Source: Leyella lascolaii
GTDB lineage: Bacteria > Bacteroidota > Bacteroidia > Bacteroidales > Bacteroidaceae
DNA: 46,425 nucleotides
Direction: 5' to 3'
Assembly (NCBI RefSeq): GCF_900079775.1
Contig: NZ_LT556051.1
Location: 1-46,425, forward strand
Position 1 is the stretch's first letter; the number at the start of each line of letters is the position of its first letter. Below are positions 7,002 to 16,200 of the stretch, piece by piece. The position numbers and the translations under genes are program-made. The notes beneath the pieces are model-generated. The model was not told the DNA's origin. It worked only from the letters and a program-made list of their open reading frames with translations, and ran no database searches.

Positions 7002-8858
7002 ATGAACATAAGACATTTTTTAGGAACCTTACCGGTTCTGTTTCTGTGTTGCGTTGACTCACCGGCGCAGGTCGCGGCGGAGGTCGACGGATATCCGATG
7101 TCAAACTTCGCGCTTACGGTGAACGCATCGCAGGACGGCGGTTTCTTCGGAAAGATAATGCGCAATCCGGGTCGTATAGGCGAGTGGTTGCATGACAAGG
7201 GCAGCGTGGAGTTCTTTGTCGATAAGGGAGGAAGGCGTCACCGCTTCTCCGGATTCAGGAAAAAGAGGGTGAGCCGCGCCTTTCCCTTTATAAGAAACAC
7301 TTACCACGGGTCGCCCCTGACAAATGCGTCATTCAGCGTCACCGCCTTCTGTCCGCTCGCGGTGAACGACGGTCGCACGTCGGCTCTGCCGTTGCTGATG
7401 GTCGAGATGGAGTGTGCCAATAAGGGAAAGACCGCCGACGAGTTCGATGTCGTGGCATTGCCTGCGGCAGACATGGCGCGCGGCATGTCGGCGGTGAGCC
7501 GTGAAGGATGTTCGGGAGCGGGCGACGGGCACGAGGTGGAGCTCACGGCTGACGTGCCCACATCGTGGGACGGGCGCGGGCTTCGGATGCATGTGACGCT
7601 CGGACCAAGGGAGAGCCGCACGGTGAGAATACTTATGGCGTTTCATGACGACGGCTGGGTGAGCGCGCAGGACTTCTCCTCTCCCGCCGCACTGACGGCA
7701 TACGGACGCGCCGTGTGGCAGGTTCTGAAGGACAAGACAGAGGGTTTCAGCCGTGCCATACCCGCCACGGGGGACGATGAAATCGACGATTATCTGCGCT
7801 GGTACATGTTGCCTGCCGTGTCGCTCACCAAGTGGACGCGCAACGGTGAGGTGGTGACGATGGGTTACCGCGAGCTCAACCAGCGTGACAGCTACTGGAC
7901 ATCATGGCTGCATCTTGTGATGTTCCGCGACCTTGAACGCCGCATGATTGAGGAGACGGTGGCGTTCCAGCAGCCCTCGGGAAAGATTCCCACCACCATA
8001 CTCCCGCTTATAGAGCGCGACGACGACCTCGACATAAACGCTTTCTTCATACTGCGTGTGGCGCGTTTCTGGCAGGTGTATCACGAGCGGCACACCCTCC
8101 TGACTCACTGGCAGGCACTGAAAAAGGCGATGGAATGGCTCATTTTGCGAGATAAGGAGCACATCGGACTGCCCATGCAGGTGTCGTTCTGGGGCGACTG
8201 GAAGGATGTGCAGGGTGTCAGTGACCGCAAGTACTCGCCCTTCAGCTGCCTCATTTATATGGCGGCATTGAAGAAGATGAGGCTTATGGCGGAGGTGTGC
8301 GGCGACAAGGAGGCGGCAGACGAATATGAGGAGGCGTACGGCAGGGCATACCGGCGTGTGAACATGGACGTAGGGGAAGGCGGACTGTGGAACGGCGAAT
8401 ATTATTGTCAGATATGGCGCGACGGCAGTGTGAACAGCCGGCTGTTGCAGGACCAGACCGTAGGCATACTCTTCGGAGTGGTTCCCGACGACCGTGCGCA
8501 AAAGATTATCGGTGCCCTTAACGCGCGGAGCATGACTCCTTACGGTGTGGCGGAGACGTTCCCGTATTATGACGAGAGCTTCGGCTATCCTCCTGCCGTG
8601 TATCACAACGGCGCCGTGTGGCCGTGGGTGAGCTTCATGGACTGCTGGGCGAGAGTGAGGATGGGACGCAAGGCGGAGGCGATAGGGCTGGTGAAACGGG
8701 TAGGGAAAGCCGACCTCGTGGACTCGGGCGACTGGTCGCCCAACGAGCACATCAACAGTCTGACGGGCGAGAATCTCGGTTTCCACATACAGGGCTGGAA
8801 CGCCGGACTGTTCGGACTGGTGTATTTCGGACTTGTAAACACCGGTGTCATCGACTGA
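7002..8858 (+). CDS. Secreted (alpha/alpha)6-barrel glycoside hydrolase, family unclear
   Basis: The 618-residue protein begins with a hydrophobic signal peptide (about 1-25). It has an N-terminal beta-rich domain (about 25-250) followed by a helical domain with the look of (alpha/alpha)6-toroid glycosidases. Visible landmarks are RELNQRDSYWTSWLH (about 290-305), SFWGDWKDVQGVSDRKYSPF (about 400-420), and AVYHNGAVWPWVSFMDCW near 530. The latter resembles the YHNG-x-WPW element of debranching, trehalase-like and GH63/GH94-type enzymes. I cannot assign a CAZy family or substrate. The acid residues in GDWKD and ERDDDLDIN are candidate catalysts by position only. It has its own promoter and a strong terminator, so it is a single-gene unit. 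Confidence 0.65.
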   Translation: MNIRHFLGTLPVLFLCCVDSPAQVAAEVDGYPMSNFALTVNASQDGGFFGKIMRNPGRIGEWLHDKGSVEFFVDKGGRRHRFSGFRKKRVSRAFPFIRNTYHGSPLTNASFSVTAFCPLAVNDGRTSALPLLMVEMECANKGKTADEFDVVALPAADMARGMSAVSREGCSGAGDGHEVELTADVPTSWDGRGLRMHVTLGPRESRTVRILMAFHDDGWVSAQDFSSPAALTAYGRAVWQVLKDKTEGFSRAIPATGDDEIDDYLRWYMLPAVSLTKWTRNGEVVTMGYRELNQRDSYWTSWLHLVMFRDLERRMIEETVAFQQPSGKIPTTILPLIERDDDLDINAFFILRVARFWQVYHERHTLLTHWQALKKAMEWLILRDKEHIGLPMQVSFWGDWKDVQGVSDRKYSPFSCLIYMAALKKMRLMAEVCGDKEAADEYEEAYGRAYRRVNMDVGEGGLWNGEYYCQIWRDGSVNSRLLQDQTVGILFGVVPDDRAQKIIGALNARSMTPYGVAETFPYYDESFGYPPAVYHNGAVWPWVSFMDCWARVRMGRKAEAIGLVKRVGKADLVDSGDWSPNEHINSLTGENLGFHIQGWNAGLFGLVYFGLVNTGVID

Positions 8859-8862
8859 CATA

Positions 8863-8901
8863 CGCATACGGCGGATACCGGTCCTGTATCCGCCGTATGC
8901 G
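8863..8901 (+). terminator. Strong hairpin after the glycoside hydrolase
   Basis: Perfect 16-bp arms (CGCATACGGCGGATAC and GTATCCGCCGTATGCG) around a 7-base loop, starting 5 bp after the stop codon and followed by ATTTATATT. Confidence 0.8.
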
Positions 8902-8972
8902 ATTTATATTATTGTTGAGCGGCATACTGACGTTATGTTCGTGACGTACTCCGTGTTTTACCGTTTTTTTCT

Positions 8973-8980
8973 TATCTTTG
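8973..8980 (+). promoter_or_regulatory. Upstream promoter-like box with an inverted repeat
   Basis: TATCTTTG embedded in CTTATCTTTGCATAAGATAAG-like dyad symmetry (CTTATC...GATAAG, about 8971-8991). It could be a second promoter for the regulator at 9126, or a regulated one if the dyad binds a protein. Confidence 0.4.
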
Positions 8981-9060
8981 CATAAGATAAGATACGGCTC
9001 GGCAGTATCAAGTTAAGTAAAACTCCGTTTTCCTTCCTTGCTGTTGCGCTCGCCTCGCAT

Positions 9061-9068
9061 TATCTTTG
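9061..9068 (+). promoter_or_regulatory. Promoter of the TPR/AraC regulator
   Basis: TATCTTTG with TTG at 9038-9040, spaced 20 bp. Transcription would start near 9075, which rules out the in-frame ATG at 9066 and supports the start at 9126. Confidence 0.65.
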
Positions 9069-9125
9069 CACCTGTTTAAGGACAGTTTTTGTTCATATGT
9101 TATCATCTTTTTGCAATTTCGCAAC

Positions 9126-10613
9126 ATGACTGGCAGAAGACTCATATATGTGTGTCTGGCACTCTTTTTCCATTTTACCGCCATTCTTGCCGCACCCGGC
9201 GGACAAGAGAGACGGTCTGCTCCTGACAATCTGGAGCAGGCAAGAGCTTATCTGAGGAAGAGCGACTACAACAGTGCTCTGTCTATTCTGCTCCGCTATA
9301 TACAGAAAGAGGAACACTCGAAAAGCGTCGACACACTCAATCTCATGAACGCATACTACAACGTGGGAGGCATCTATTCGGTGTATTCCAACTTTGCCCA
9401 GGCTCTCGACGTGTATGAGAAGGGCTATCGTCTCAGCCTTGTCTCGGGCAATTCGGGCATGCAGTTCAAGTTCCTGAACAACATGATAGGTGCCGGATGC
9501 AACATAGGCAACGCCGCATATGCCGAGCGTCTTAACGAGAAAGTGAAGGAACTGAAGGGCGTTCCGCGCGGTCAGCTGCTCTTTTATTACTGCTTCAACA
9601 AGGGTTTTATTGCAGGAATACGCGATGAAATGGACGAAAAGACGCGCTGGATGAACGAGGCTGTGGCGGTGGTGGACAGTTTCAGACTGCCGGGAGAGAT
9701 GAAAATATATCCTTATTCGGAGGTATACCAGTGTTATGAGAGACAGGGCAATCTGGATAAGGCACTCGAGGTGTTGCAGAAGTACGACTCGCTGGCACAG
9801 CTGAAGAACGAAGCTTACCTCTTTGCTGACTGCTACAAGGGCATGATGCGTGTCTATACGAAAATGGGAAACAAGGAAAAGGCTCTGTTCTATCAGAACG
9901 AGTTCTTCAGATATACCGACTCGCTGCTCAACGTGAACGAGTTCTCCCAGATAAAGAACAGCTACCAGACGCATGAGAAAAAGCTCGACAGGCAGACCAT
10001 AGACGCGCAGAAACGCACCATATTCTATCAGAACGCGGCTCTCGTCATGCTGCTTCTCGTGGTGGCGGTGGCATGCGCCGCGGTGGTGATGGTGTGGCGT
10101 CAACGGCGCAAACTGCATGTGGCGTACGTGGCGTTGTTCGAGCGCAACAGGGAGCTTCTTGATATTGAGAGCCGCTACCGCGATATTGTCGACAGGCGGA
10201 AAACGTCCGGCGGGGATAGTGTGGCAGACATTGAGCGTCATGACAAAGCCTCCGCGCCGGTACCGAACTCCGAAGAACTGCTGCGCCGCATTGACGCCGT
10301 GATGGAGGACGAGGACACTTTCTGCAGTCCGGAATTCAGTCTCGCCGTGCTCGCAAGGCTCTCGGAGTCGAACACTAACTATGTGTCGCAGGTGATAAAT
10401 ACAACTTACAACAAGAATTTCCGTACTTTCCTGAACGAGCGTCGCATAAAGGTGGCGATGAAAAGGATGATGGACAGCGGACGCTACGGAGCGTACAGCA
10501 TGCAGGGAATAGCCGAGAGCGTGGGCTACAAGTCGGCTTCAAACTTCATTGCGGCGTTCAAGAAAGTCACCGGAATGACCCCTTCATTATATCAGAAAAT
10601 GCTTGGAAAATGA
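9126..10613 (+). CDS. TPR/transmembrane/AraC-type transcriptional regulator
   Basis: The 495-residue protein has an N-terminal signal or anchor segment (RLIYVCLALFFHFTAILA, about 5-22) and TPR-like helical repeats over about 30-270. A single membrane segment follows (ALVMLLLVVAVACAAVVMVW, about 303-322), then a coiled linker, then a C-terminal AraC-type DNA-binding domain (about 390-492: SLAVLARLSESNTNYVSQVI and SMQGIAESVGYKSASNFIAA). The topology puts the TPR sensor in the periplasm and the HTH in the cytoplasm, a membrane one-component regulator. The signal is unknown. The C10 peptidase and adhesin genes follow on the same strand, each likely with separate initiation, and are plausible targets. 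I chose ATG 9126 because the longer frame begins inside the promoter. Confidence 0.85.
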   Translation: MTGRRLIYVCLALFFHFTAILAAPGGQERRSAPDNLEQARAYLRKSDYNSALSILLRYIQKEEHSKSVDTLNLMNAYYNVGGIYSVYSNFAQALDVYEKGYRLSLVSGNSGMQFKFLNNMIGAGCNIGNAAYAERLNEKVKELKGVPRGQLLFYYCFNKGFIAGIRDEMDEKTRWMNEAVAVVDSFRLPGEMKIYPYSEVYQCYERQGNLDKALEVLQKYDSLAQLKNEAYLFADCYKGMMRVYTKMGNKEKALFYQNEFFRYTDSLLNVNEFSQIKNSYQTHEKKLDRQTIDAQKRTIFYQNAALVMLLLVVAVACAAVVMVWRQRRKLHVAYVALFERNRELLDIESRYRDIVDRRKTSGGDSVADIERHDKASAPVPNSEELLRRIDAVMEDEDTFCSPEFSLAVLARLSESNTNYVSQVINTTYNKNFRTFLNERRIKVAMKRMMDSGRYGAYSMQGIAESVGYKSASNFIAAFKKVTGMTPSLYQKMLGK

Positions 10614-10686
10614 GCTTTTTGGTTTTTAATTTATGAATCAGAAAGCATTGTTTGGTGACCTTTTGTTAGTTTTCACGGCTTTTAAA

Positions 10687-10694
10687 TACCTTTG
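10687..10694 (+). promoter_or_regulatory. Promoter of the first C10 peptidase
   Basis: TACCTTTG with TTG at 10663-10665, spaced 21 bp. Transcription would begin near 10701, after the in-frame ATG at 10698, so ATG 10725 is the usable start. Confidence 0.6.
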
Positions 10695-10724
10695 TAAATG
10701 CGAAAACTAATTAAAAATGTCATT

Positions 10725-13103
10725 ATGAGAAAACTTACTCTTGCTGTTTTATTGTTGTTGCCGGGGCTGCTCTCCTTTGCCGGGGACGTCACAAAGCCGC
10801 AGGCTCTGAAAATCGCGCGGTCGTTTCTCCGTGATAATGCGGCGCAGATGAGGGCGCGGCAGAATGTCGGAAGCGATGACCTTAAACTGGTGTATACGGC
10901 TGGCGACACGAAAGGGCGCAGCTGTGTGTATGTGTTCAATGCCGGCAGCAACGCCGGATTCGTCCTCGTATCGGCTGAGGACAGGGCTGCGGAGGTGCTG
11001 GGTTACAGCGACACAGGCAGTTTCGACCTTGACAGGATGTCGCCTGAGATGCGCAACTGGATGGAAGGTTATGTGGACGAAATAACATATATAAGAGACA
11101 ACAACGTTGAGACTGCGCCGCAGAAAAGCACGAACAGCGGCAAGAAAGTGGCTCCGCTGCTTGGCAACATTATGTGGGATCAGGGCGCGCCATATAATAA
11201 TATGTGTCCTGACTACGACATAAGCTCCAAGTGTGCGACGGGATGTGTGGCGACGGCTATGGCTCAGGTGATGTACTATCACCGCTGGCCTGAGACCGGA
11301 AAGGGGTCTTACACTTATGCGCCGGCAATAATGGGAGGACGCACTCTTACGGCTGATTTCGGCTCGACCCATTATTCCTGGGACGACATGACGCCCAAGT
11401 ACGACAGTAACAGCAGCGAAGCAGGCTGCGACGCTGTCGCCGAACTGATGCTGCACTGCGGCATATCGGTAAGCATGAACTACTCTTCGTCGAGCGGGGC
11501 GGGCAGTGATGTCATACCATACGCGCTGTTCAACTATTTCGATTATGACAAAGGTGTGGCATACCGGCAGCGGAGTAACTACAGCAGTGAGGAATGGCAG
11601 CAGATCATAGAGGACGAGATTGACAACGGACGACCTGTCATTGCCACCGGCCGTTCGTCCTCCGGCGGACACGCGTTCGTGTTCGACGGATACGACGAGA
11701 ACGGATTCGTGCACGTCAACTGGGGCTGGAGCGGCATGAGCAACGGATATTTCCGCACGTCGGCTCTCAATCCTCCTTTGCAGGGAACGGGCGGTTCCGC
11801 CGGAGGATACAACTACGACCAGCAGATAATAACAGGCATCCAGCGTCCCAAGGAAAACTCATGTGAGGACGTGGAGCTTGTCTCCACGGAGGGACTTGTG
11901 CCTGCGCAGAAGACGATAGACAACGGTGGAAGCACCGACATATCGCTCCGCGGAATGATATACAATGCCGGATGGAAGGCTTCTTCGTTCGAGTACGCCA
12001 TGCTTCTTGCCGACGCACAGGGCTCTACGGTGGAGGTCTACCGCACCGACGCAGCCTACGAGCTTGAGGTGGGATACGGTTTTTACGGTCCGCTGACAGA
12101 GAACGTCAAGTTCGGAAAGCTCTCCGACGGCGACTATAAGCTTTATCCTGTATGCCGGCAGCACGGGTCTGACGGTGAGTGGAGTCGCATACGCGACGAG
12201 TATGTGGGCTATCCCAACTATCTCAACGTGAGTGTAAGCGGTGACAGGATAGCCTTCGTCTATCCCGACTATTTTGACCTCAGCATCGATGAAATGGACT
12301 CTCCGGCGGAGATTTACGCTGGTGTGCCGTCGTGCACAAGGGCAACCGTGGTGAACGGAGGCGACGTCAACTATCTCGGAGACGTCATGGTGACTGTCTA
12401 CGACAGTAAGACTCTCCGTCCTGTAGCGTCGGGTTCGAAGTACAAGATAGACCTTGCTCCGGGCGCAAGTGCTGAAGTGGAGTTCCTTGATGTGATGAAC
12501 CTGCCTGCAGGCGACTACAAACTTGCGGTGACAGACGATGACAACCGCATCATAAGCGCAATGCGCGAGGTTAGTGTGAAAGACGCTCCCGCACAAGCCG
12601 CAGTGCTCACAACGGCTGCCCAACTGTCTTTTGCCGACAACGAGAACGTGGACGCGCGCTCGATGAACATCACCGCCCGGCTGAAGTGCGACAGCGGGGT
12701 GTTCGGCGGATATGTATATCTTTACATCTTCAACGAGAGTGGAGCGGTGATCCGCGGATGCCTTGACCCGCAGTATCTGATGCTTAAGAGCGGTGAGACA
12801 GCCGACGTTACGTTCAGCGGCGCGTTTGAGAACGGAGTGCCCGGAACGACATACGTCGCAGCCCTTTTGCTATACAACGGCTCCACCTACAGTTATATCA
12901 AACCGATGGAAAGCTCGACATGTGTCTTCAGACTTGCTCCGGAGACAACCGGAATAGACTCTGCCGTTGCCGGTGATACGGGATTAAAAGTGAAGATATA
13001 CGACATGAACGGCTGTCTCAGACCCGAGACCGACACCGAAACTCTACCCAAAGGCATGTATATAGTGAAGAAGGGAAATAGTGTAAGGAAAATTGTGAAA
13101 TGA
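10725..13103 (+). CDS. Secreted C10-family cysteine peptidase (streptopain/interpain-like) with T9SS sorting domain
   Basis: The 792-residue preproprotein has a signal peptide (MRKLTLAVLLLLPGLLSFAG), a prodomain of about 100 residues, and a papain-like C10 domain. The catalytic Cys is in ATGCVATAMAQVMYYH (about residue 173). The catalytic His is in GGHAFVFDGYDENGF (about 315), followed by the conserved HVNWGWSG. After about residue 380 come beta-sandwich repeats. The protein ends in a T9SS type A-like sorting domain (VKIYDMNG, then LPKGMYIVKKGNSVRKIVK). It should be exported through the outer membrane and cleave proteins outside the cell. The catalytic residues look intact, so it is probably active after propeptide removal. 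The adhesin-like gene at 13268 follows, with no clear terminator between them. Confidence 0.9.
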   Translation: MRKLTLAVLLLLPGLLSFAGDVTKPQALKIARSFLRDNAAQMRARQNVGSDDLKLVYTAGDTKGRSCVYVFNAGSNAGFVLVSAEDRAAEVLGYSDTGSFDLDRMSPEMRNWMEGYVDEITYIRDNNVETAPQKSTNSGKKVAPLLGNIMWDQGAPYNNMCPDYDISSKCATGCVATAMAQVMYYHRWPETGKGSYTYAPAIMGGRTLTADFGSTHYSWDDMTPKYDSNSSEAGCDAVAELMLHCGISVSMNYSSSSGAGSDVIPYALFNYFDYDKGVAYRQRSNYSSEEWQQIIEDEIDNGRPVIATGRSSSGGHAFVFDGYDENGFVHVNWGWSGMSNGYFRTSALNPPLQGTGGSAGGYNYDQQIITGIQRPKENSCEDVELVSTEGLVPAQKTIDNGGSTDISLRGMIYNAGWKASSFEYAMLLADAQGSTVEVYRTDAAYELEVGYGFYGPLTENVKFGKLSDGDYKLYPVCRQHGSDGEWSRIRDEYVGYPNYLNVSVSGDRIAFVYPDYFDLSIDEMDSPAEIYAGVPSCTRATVVNGGDVNYLGDVMVTVYDSKTLRPVASGSKYKIDLAPGASAEVEFLDVMNLPAGDYKLAVTDDDNRIISAMREVSVKDAPAQAAVLTTAAQLSFADNENVDARSMNITARLKCDSGVFGGYVYLYIFNESGAVIRGCLDPQYLMLKSGETADVTFSGAFENGVPGTTYVAALLLYNGSTYSYIKPMESSTCVFRLAPETTGIDSAVAGDTGLKVKIYDMNGCLRPETDTETLPKGMYIVKKGNSVRKIVK

Positions 13104-13251
13104 CGGTCACTGTTTTGCCGCTACGCGGGGAAAAGGTAAAAGGGTAAAGAGAATAAAAAAGTAAAACTCTGATACTGGTTTTAATGCTATGCGGTAAAAG
13201 GGTGAAAGGGTAAAGAAGTAAAAAGAGTGAAATGACAGTATTTATGAGAAA
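13095..13251. repeat. 66-bp tandem repeat containing 8-bp GGTRARAG-like units
   Basis: Matching segments start at 13095, 13161 and 13227 (GTGAAATGAC-type) and at 13120 and 13186 (GCTAYGCGG), all 66 bp apart. Within each copy, 8-bp units resembling GGTAAAAG run in tandem (about 13134-13165 and 13194-13233). The repeat covers the last codons of the C10 gene and the whole spacer before the adhesin gene. No TAnnTTTG box is visible in this spacer. Confidence 0.7.
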
Positions 13252-13267
13252 AAAAGATAAACGACAT

Positions 13268-16200
13268 ATGAACAGAAAACGTTTTACTGATATCGCCGTG
13301 GCGGCAGCGTTTCTTATGAGCTCCGTCACAGTGGGCGCACAGATGGCGGAAAGCTCGCCTCTGACAATGCGCAAGCCGGGTCCGGCGGCTGTCACTCCCA
13401 TCGGTGAGACTGCCGTAAAGGGAAAGAGTCTCACAAGGGTGTTGAAGTCGGACGGCAGGAAGATGACTGCCGACGCATCAGCGTTTGAGGGGCGCAAGCT
13501 CTACTGCGCTCTTATAAACAGCACCGACTGGTCTTCCGCCTCGCTGACAAGCGTGCCTTACGGTGTATATTCGTTCAGTATAGGCGGTGACATGGCTATG
13601 ACACCTCTGCGCACAGCCTTCGACTACGACTTCACTGCGGCTTCTTTCTGCCGCGACACGTTCGTAGGCATCGCTCCGATGAGCGTCATGGGTGTGCTGA
13701 ACGGTGCGCGCTACATTACCATAGACACGGAAAACTGGCAAGAACTGAAGCGTGTGATGTACGGAACGGAGAAGAAGAGCTACTCGCTTCTGTCGTCCAC
13801 GATGGCTTACAATCCGATAGACAACAACACATATTCGCTCCAGTATAACGACGGAATGTCCGGAATGGACTGGTGTATATACAATGACAAGTATGATGAG
13901 ATGGATAAGATCGCGGCGTTCCGGGGCAAGTACAACGTCCTTACGCTTGCCGCTGTGCCCGACGGAGGCATGTTTTTCATCAACTGGCTGGGCGACCTGT
14001 ACCGCATCGACCGCAAGACGGCGCGCCCGACGCTTGTCGGCACCACCGGTGTGCAACCTGTGATGTACTCCCAGTCGATGGTTTACGACGGACGTACGGG
14101 GTTGTTCATCTGGGCGGCTCAGACTGAGACGGGAAGCGAGCTGTATGCTGTGAATCCCGAGACTGCCGAGACCTCGCTCATCGGACGGTTCAACAAGAAC
14201 GAGCAGATCGTGGCACTGAAGGTGGACGAGAATGCCGCCAAGGACGGCGCACCGGCTATGGCGGAGGGTCTCAACCTCGTTTTCGACGCTGACGGAAGCC
14301 TCGGTGGAAAGATAGAGTTCACCGTTCCGCGGCTCACATACGGCGGAGCGGCTCTCGACGACGCCATGCTCAACGTGTGGCTCGACGGAGAGAACCTCAA
14401 GGGAGTGCCTGCCGTGCCGGGCGAGAAAGTTTCCATACCGGTGACGTTGAGCGAAGGCAACCACTACGTTGCTGTGAACACAAGCAACGGCACAGGCTAT
14501 TCTCCTCTCGCGTCCATAAGAAAATACGCGGGATATGACACTCCTCTTCCTGTCGGCGACGTTACTTTCGCTTACGACGCGGACGCAGGCAAGAACACCG
14601 TAAGCTGGAACGCACCAGCCGCCGGAGTGAACGGAGGCTATCTGGACAAGGCAAACATCAGATACACGGTGGTGAGAATGCCCGACAGCGTGACCGTTGC
14701 CGACAACTACGCGCAGACCGTTTTCACCGAGACAACGCCCGAGGCGATGCACAACTACTCCTATCGCGTGTACGCGACAAACAACGGCAAGCGCGGCGAA
14801 TATGCCGAGTCTGAGCGCATCATATGCGGCGACGCGTTCACAGCACCTTACTCACAGTCGTTCGCCGACGCATCGGTGCTCGGCGAGTTCTTCACCGTCG
14901 TGGACGCCAACGCCGACAACAACACATGGAGAACGGGTTTTAACGATGACGTGCGCATCGACATCAGTGCCTACAGTTTCCCTACCGGCGACGACTGGCT
15001 CATCACTCCGGCTATCAGCCTCGACGGAGGCGTGAAATACCGGTACACCATCAACATGAAGACATTCACCAACGGATATCCCGAGTCGTTCGAGGTGTAT
15101 GTGGGAACCGACCCTGCCGACCTCTCCACATTCCGCAAGGTGGCGTCTGAGGAAGCCTTCGAGCTATATGAGGATTTCGGCGACTACCATGCCGATTTCT
15201 TAACAGACAAGCCCGGAAAATATTATCTTGCTCTGAGATATACGGGCGACAGCTCAAAGAACGCTTCAATGCTGATGCTTAAAAAAGTGTCGGTGAGTGC
15301 GGTGGGAGCGGCGAAGGCTCCCGCAGCGGCAGGCTCGCTCGAGGTGACTGCCGGAGCAGACGACGCCATGACTGCCACCGTAAGCTTCGACGCTCCGGAC
15401 CGTAACCTCGAGGAGCAGCCTGTAAGCCCGCTCACGAGAATAAGCATATACAGAAACAAGGAGGCGGAGCCTGCGCACGTGTTCGAGTCGCCCTCCGCCG
15501 GCGCGCACCTCACATGGACCGATGGCAGCGTCAAGTCTGTGGGCATGAACACCTACACCGTGGTGCCCGAAAACGAATACGGAGCAGGTGAGTCTGCCGC
15601 CGACTCCGCCTTCGTGGGCGTATACACGGCTCCTTACAAGGAGACTTTCGACAGCCGTGGAGCAGCCGACCTCTATACGTCAACGCTCGACGGCATCGAT
15701 CTTGAGACAAACCCGTTCTACGGATGGGAGTATGACAGCATGAACAAGAGGATGAAGTTCTCGGCATATGTCACCGACACGCCAGTCGAGGCATGGCTCT
15801 ACACGCCTATGATAAGGCTCGACGCCGACGCCGTATACGAGCTGTCGCTCGGCGTGATGACGTCGGTCTATTCGGAGACTGTAACGAACAAGGTGTATAT
15901 GGGCACATCCGCCGAGCCTCAGACACAGAGCGTACATGTGGGCGACCTGCCGAAGAGTACCGCCTATCAGATGAAGGACGTGGCTTATAACGTCGTGACC
16001 GGCGAGGGCGGCAAATACTGTTTCGGCATCAACTCCAAGGGAACGAGTGCGAATGACTTTCTCGACACGCAGCTCGACGATGTGCGGCTCACCTACAAGA
16101 AGTCAGCTTTCTCGCCCTATGAGTTCACCGGCTACAAGTCGGAAGCGGCTGCTGACGGCAGTCTGAAAGCCGTGATGACGTTCAGGACGCCCGCTGTAGA

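Noticed and set aside
8973..9068. 88-bp spacing of two TATCTTTG boxes as another 22-multiple
   Set aside because: Only the 10-base promoter motif is shared and flanking sequence does not align at that offset, so it is not counted.
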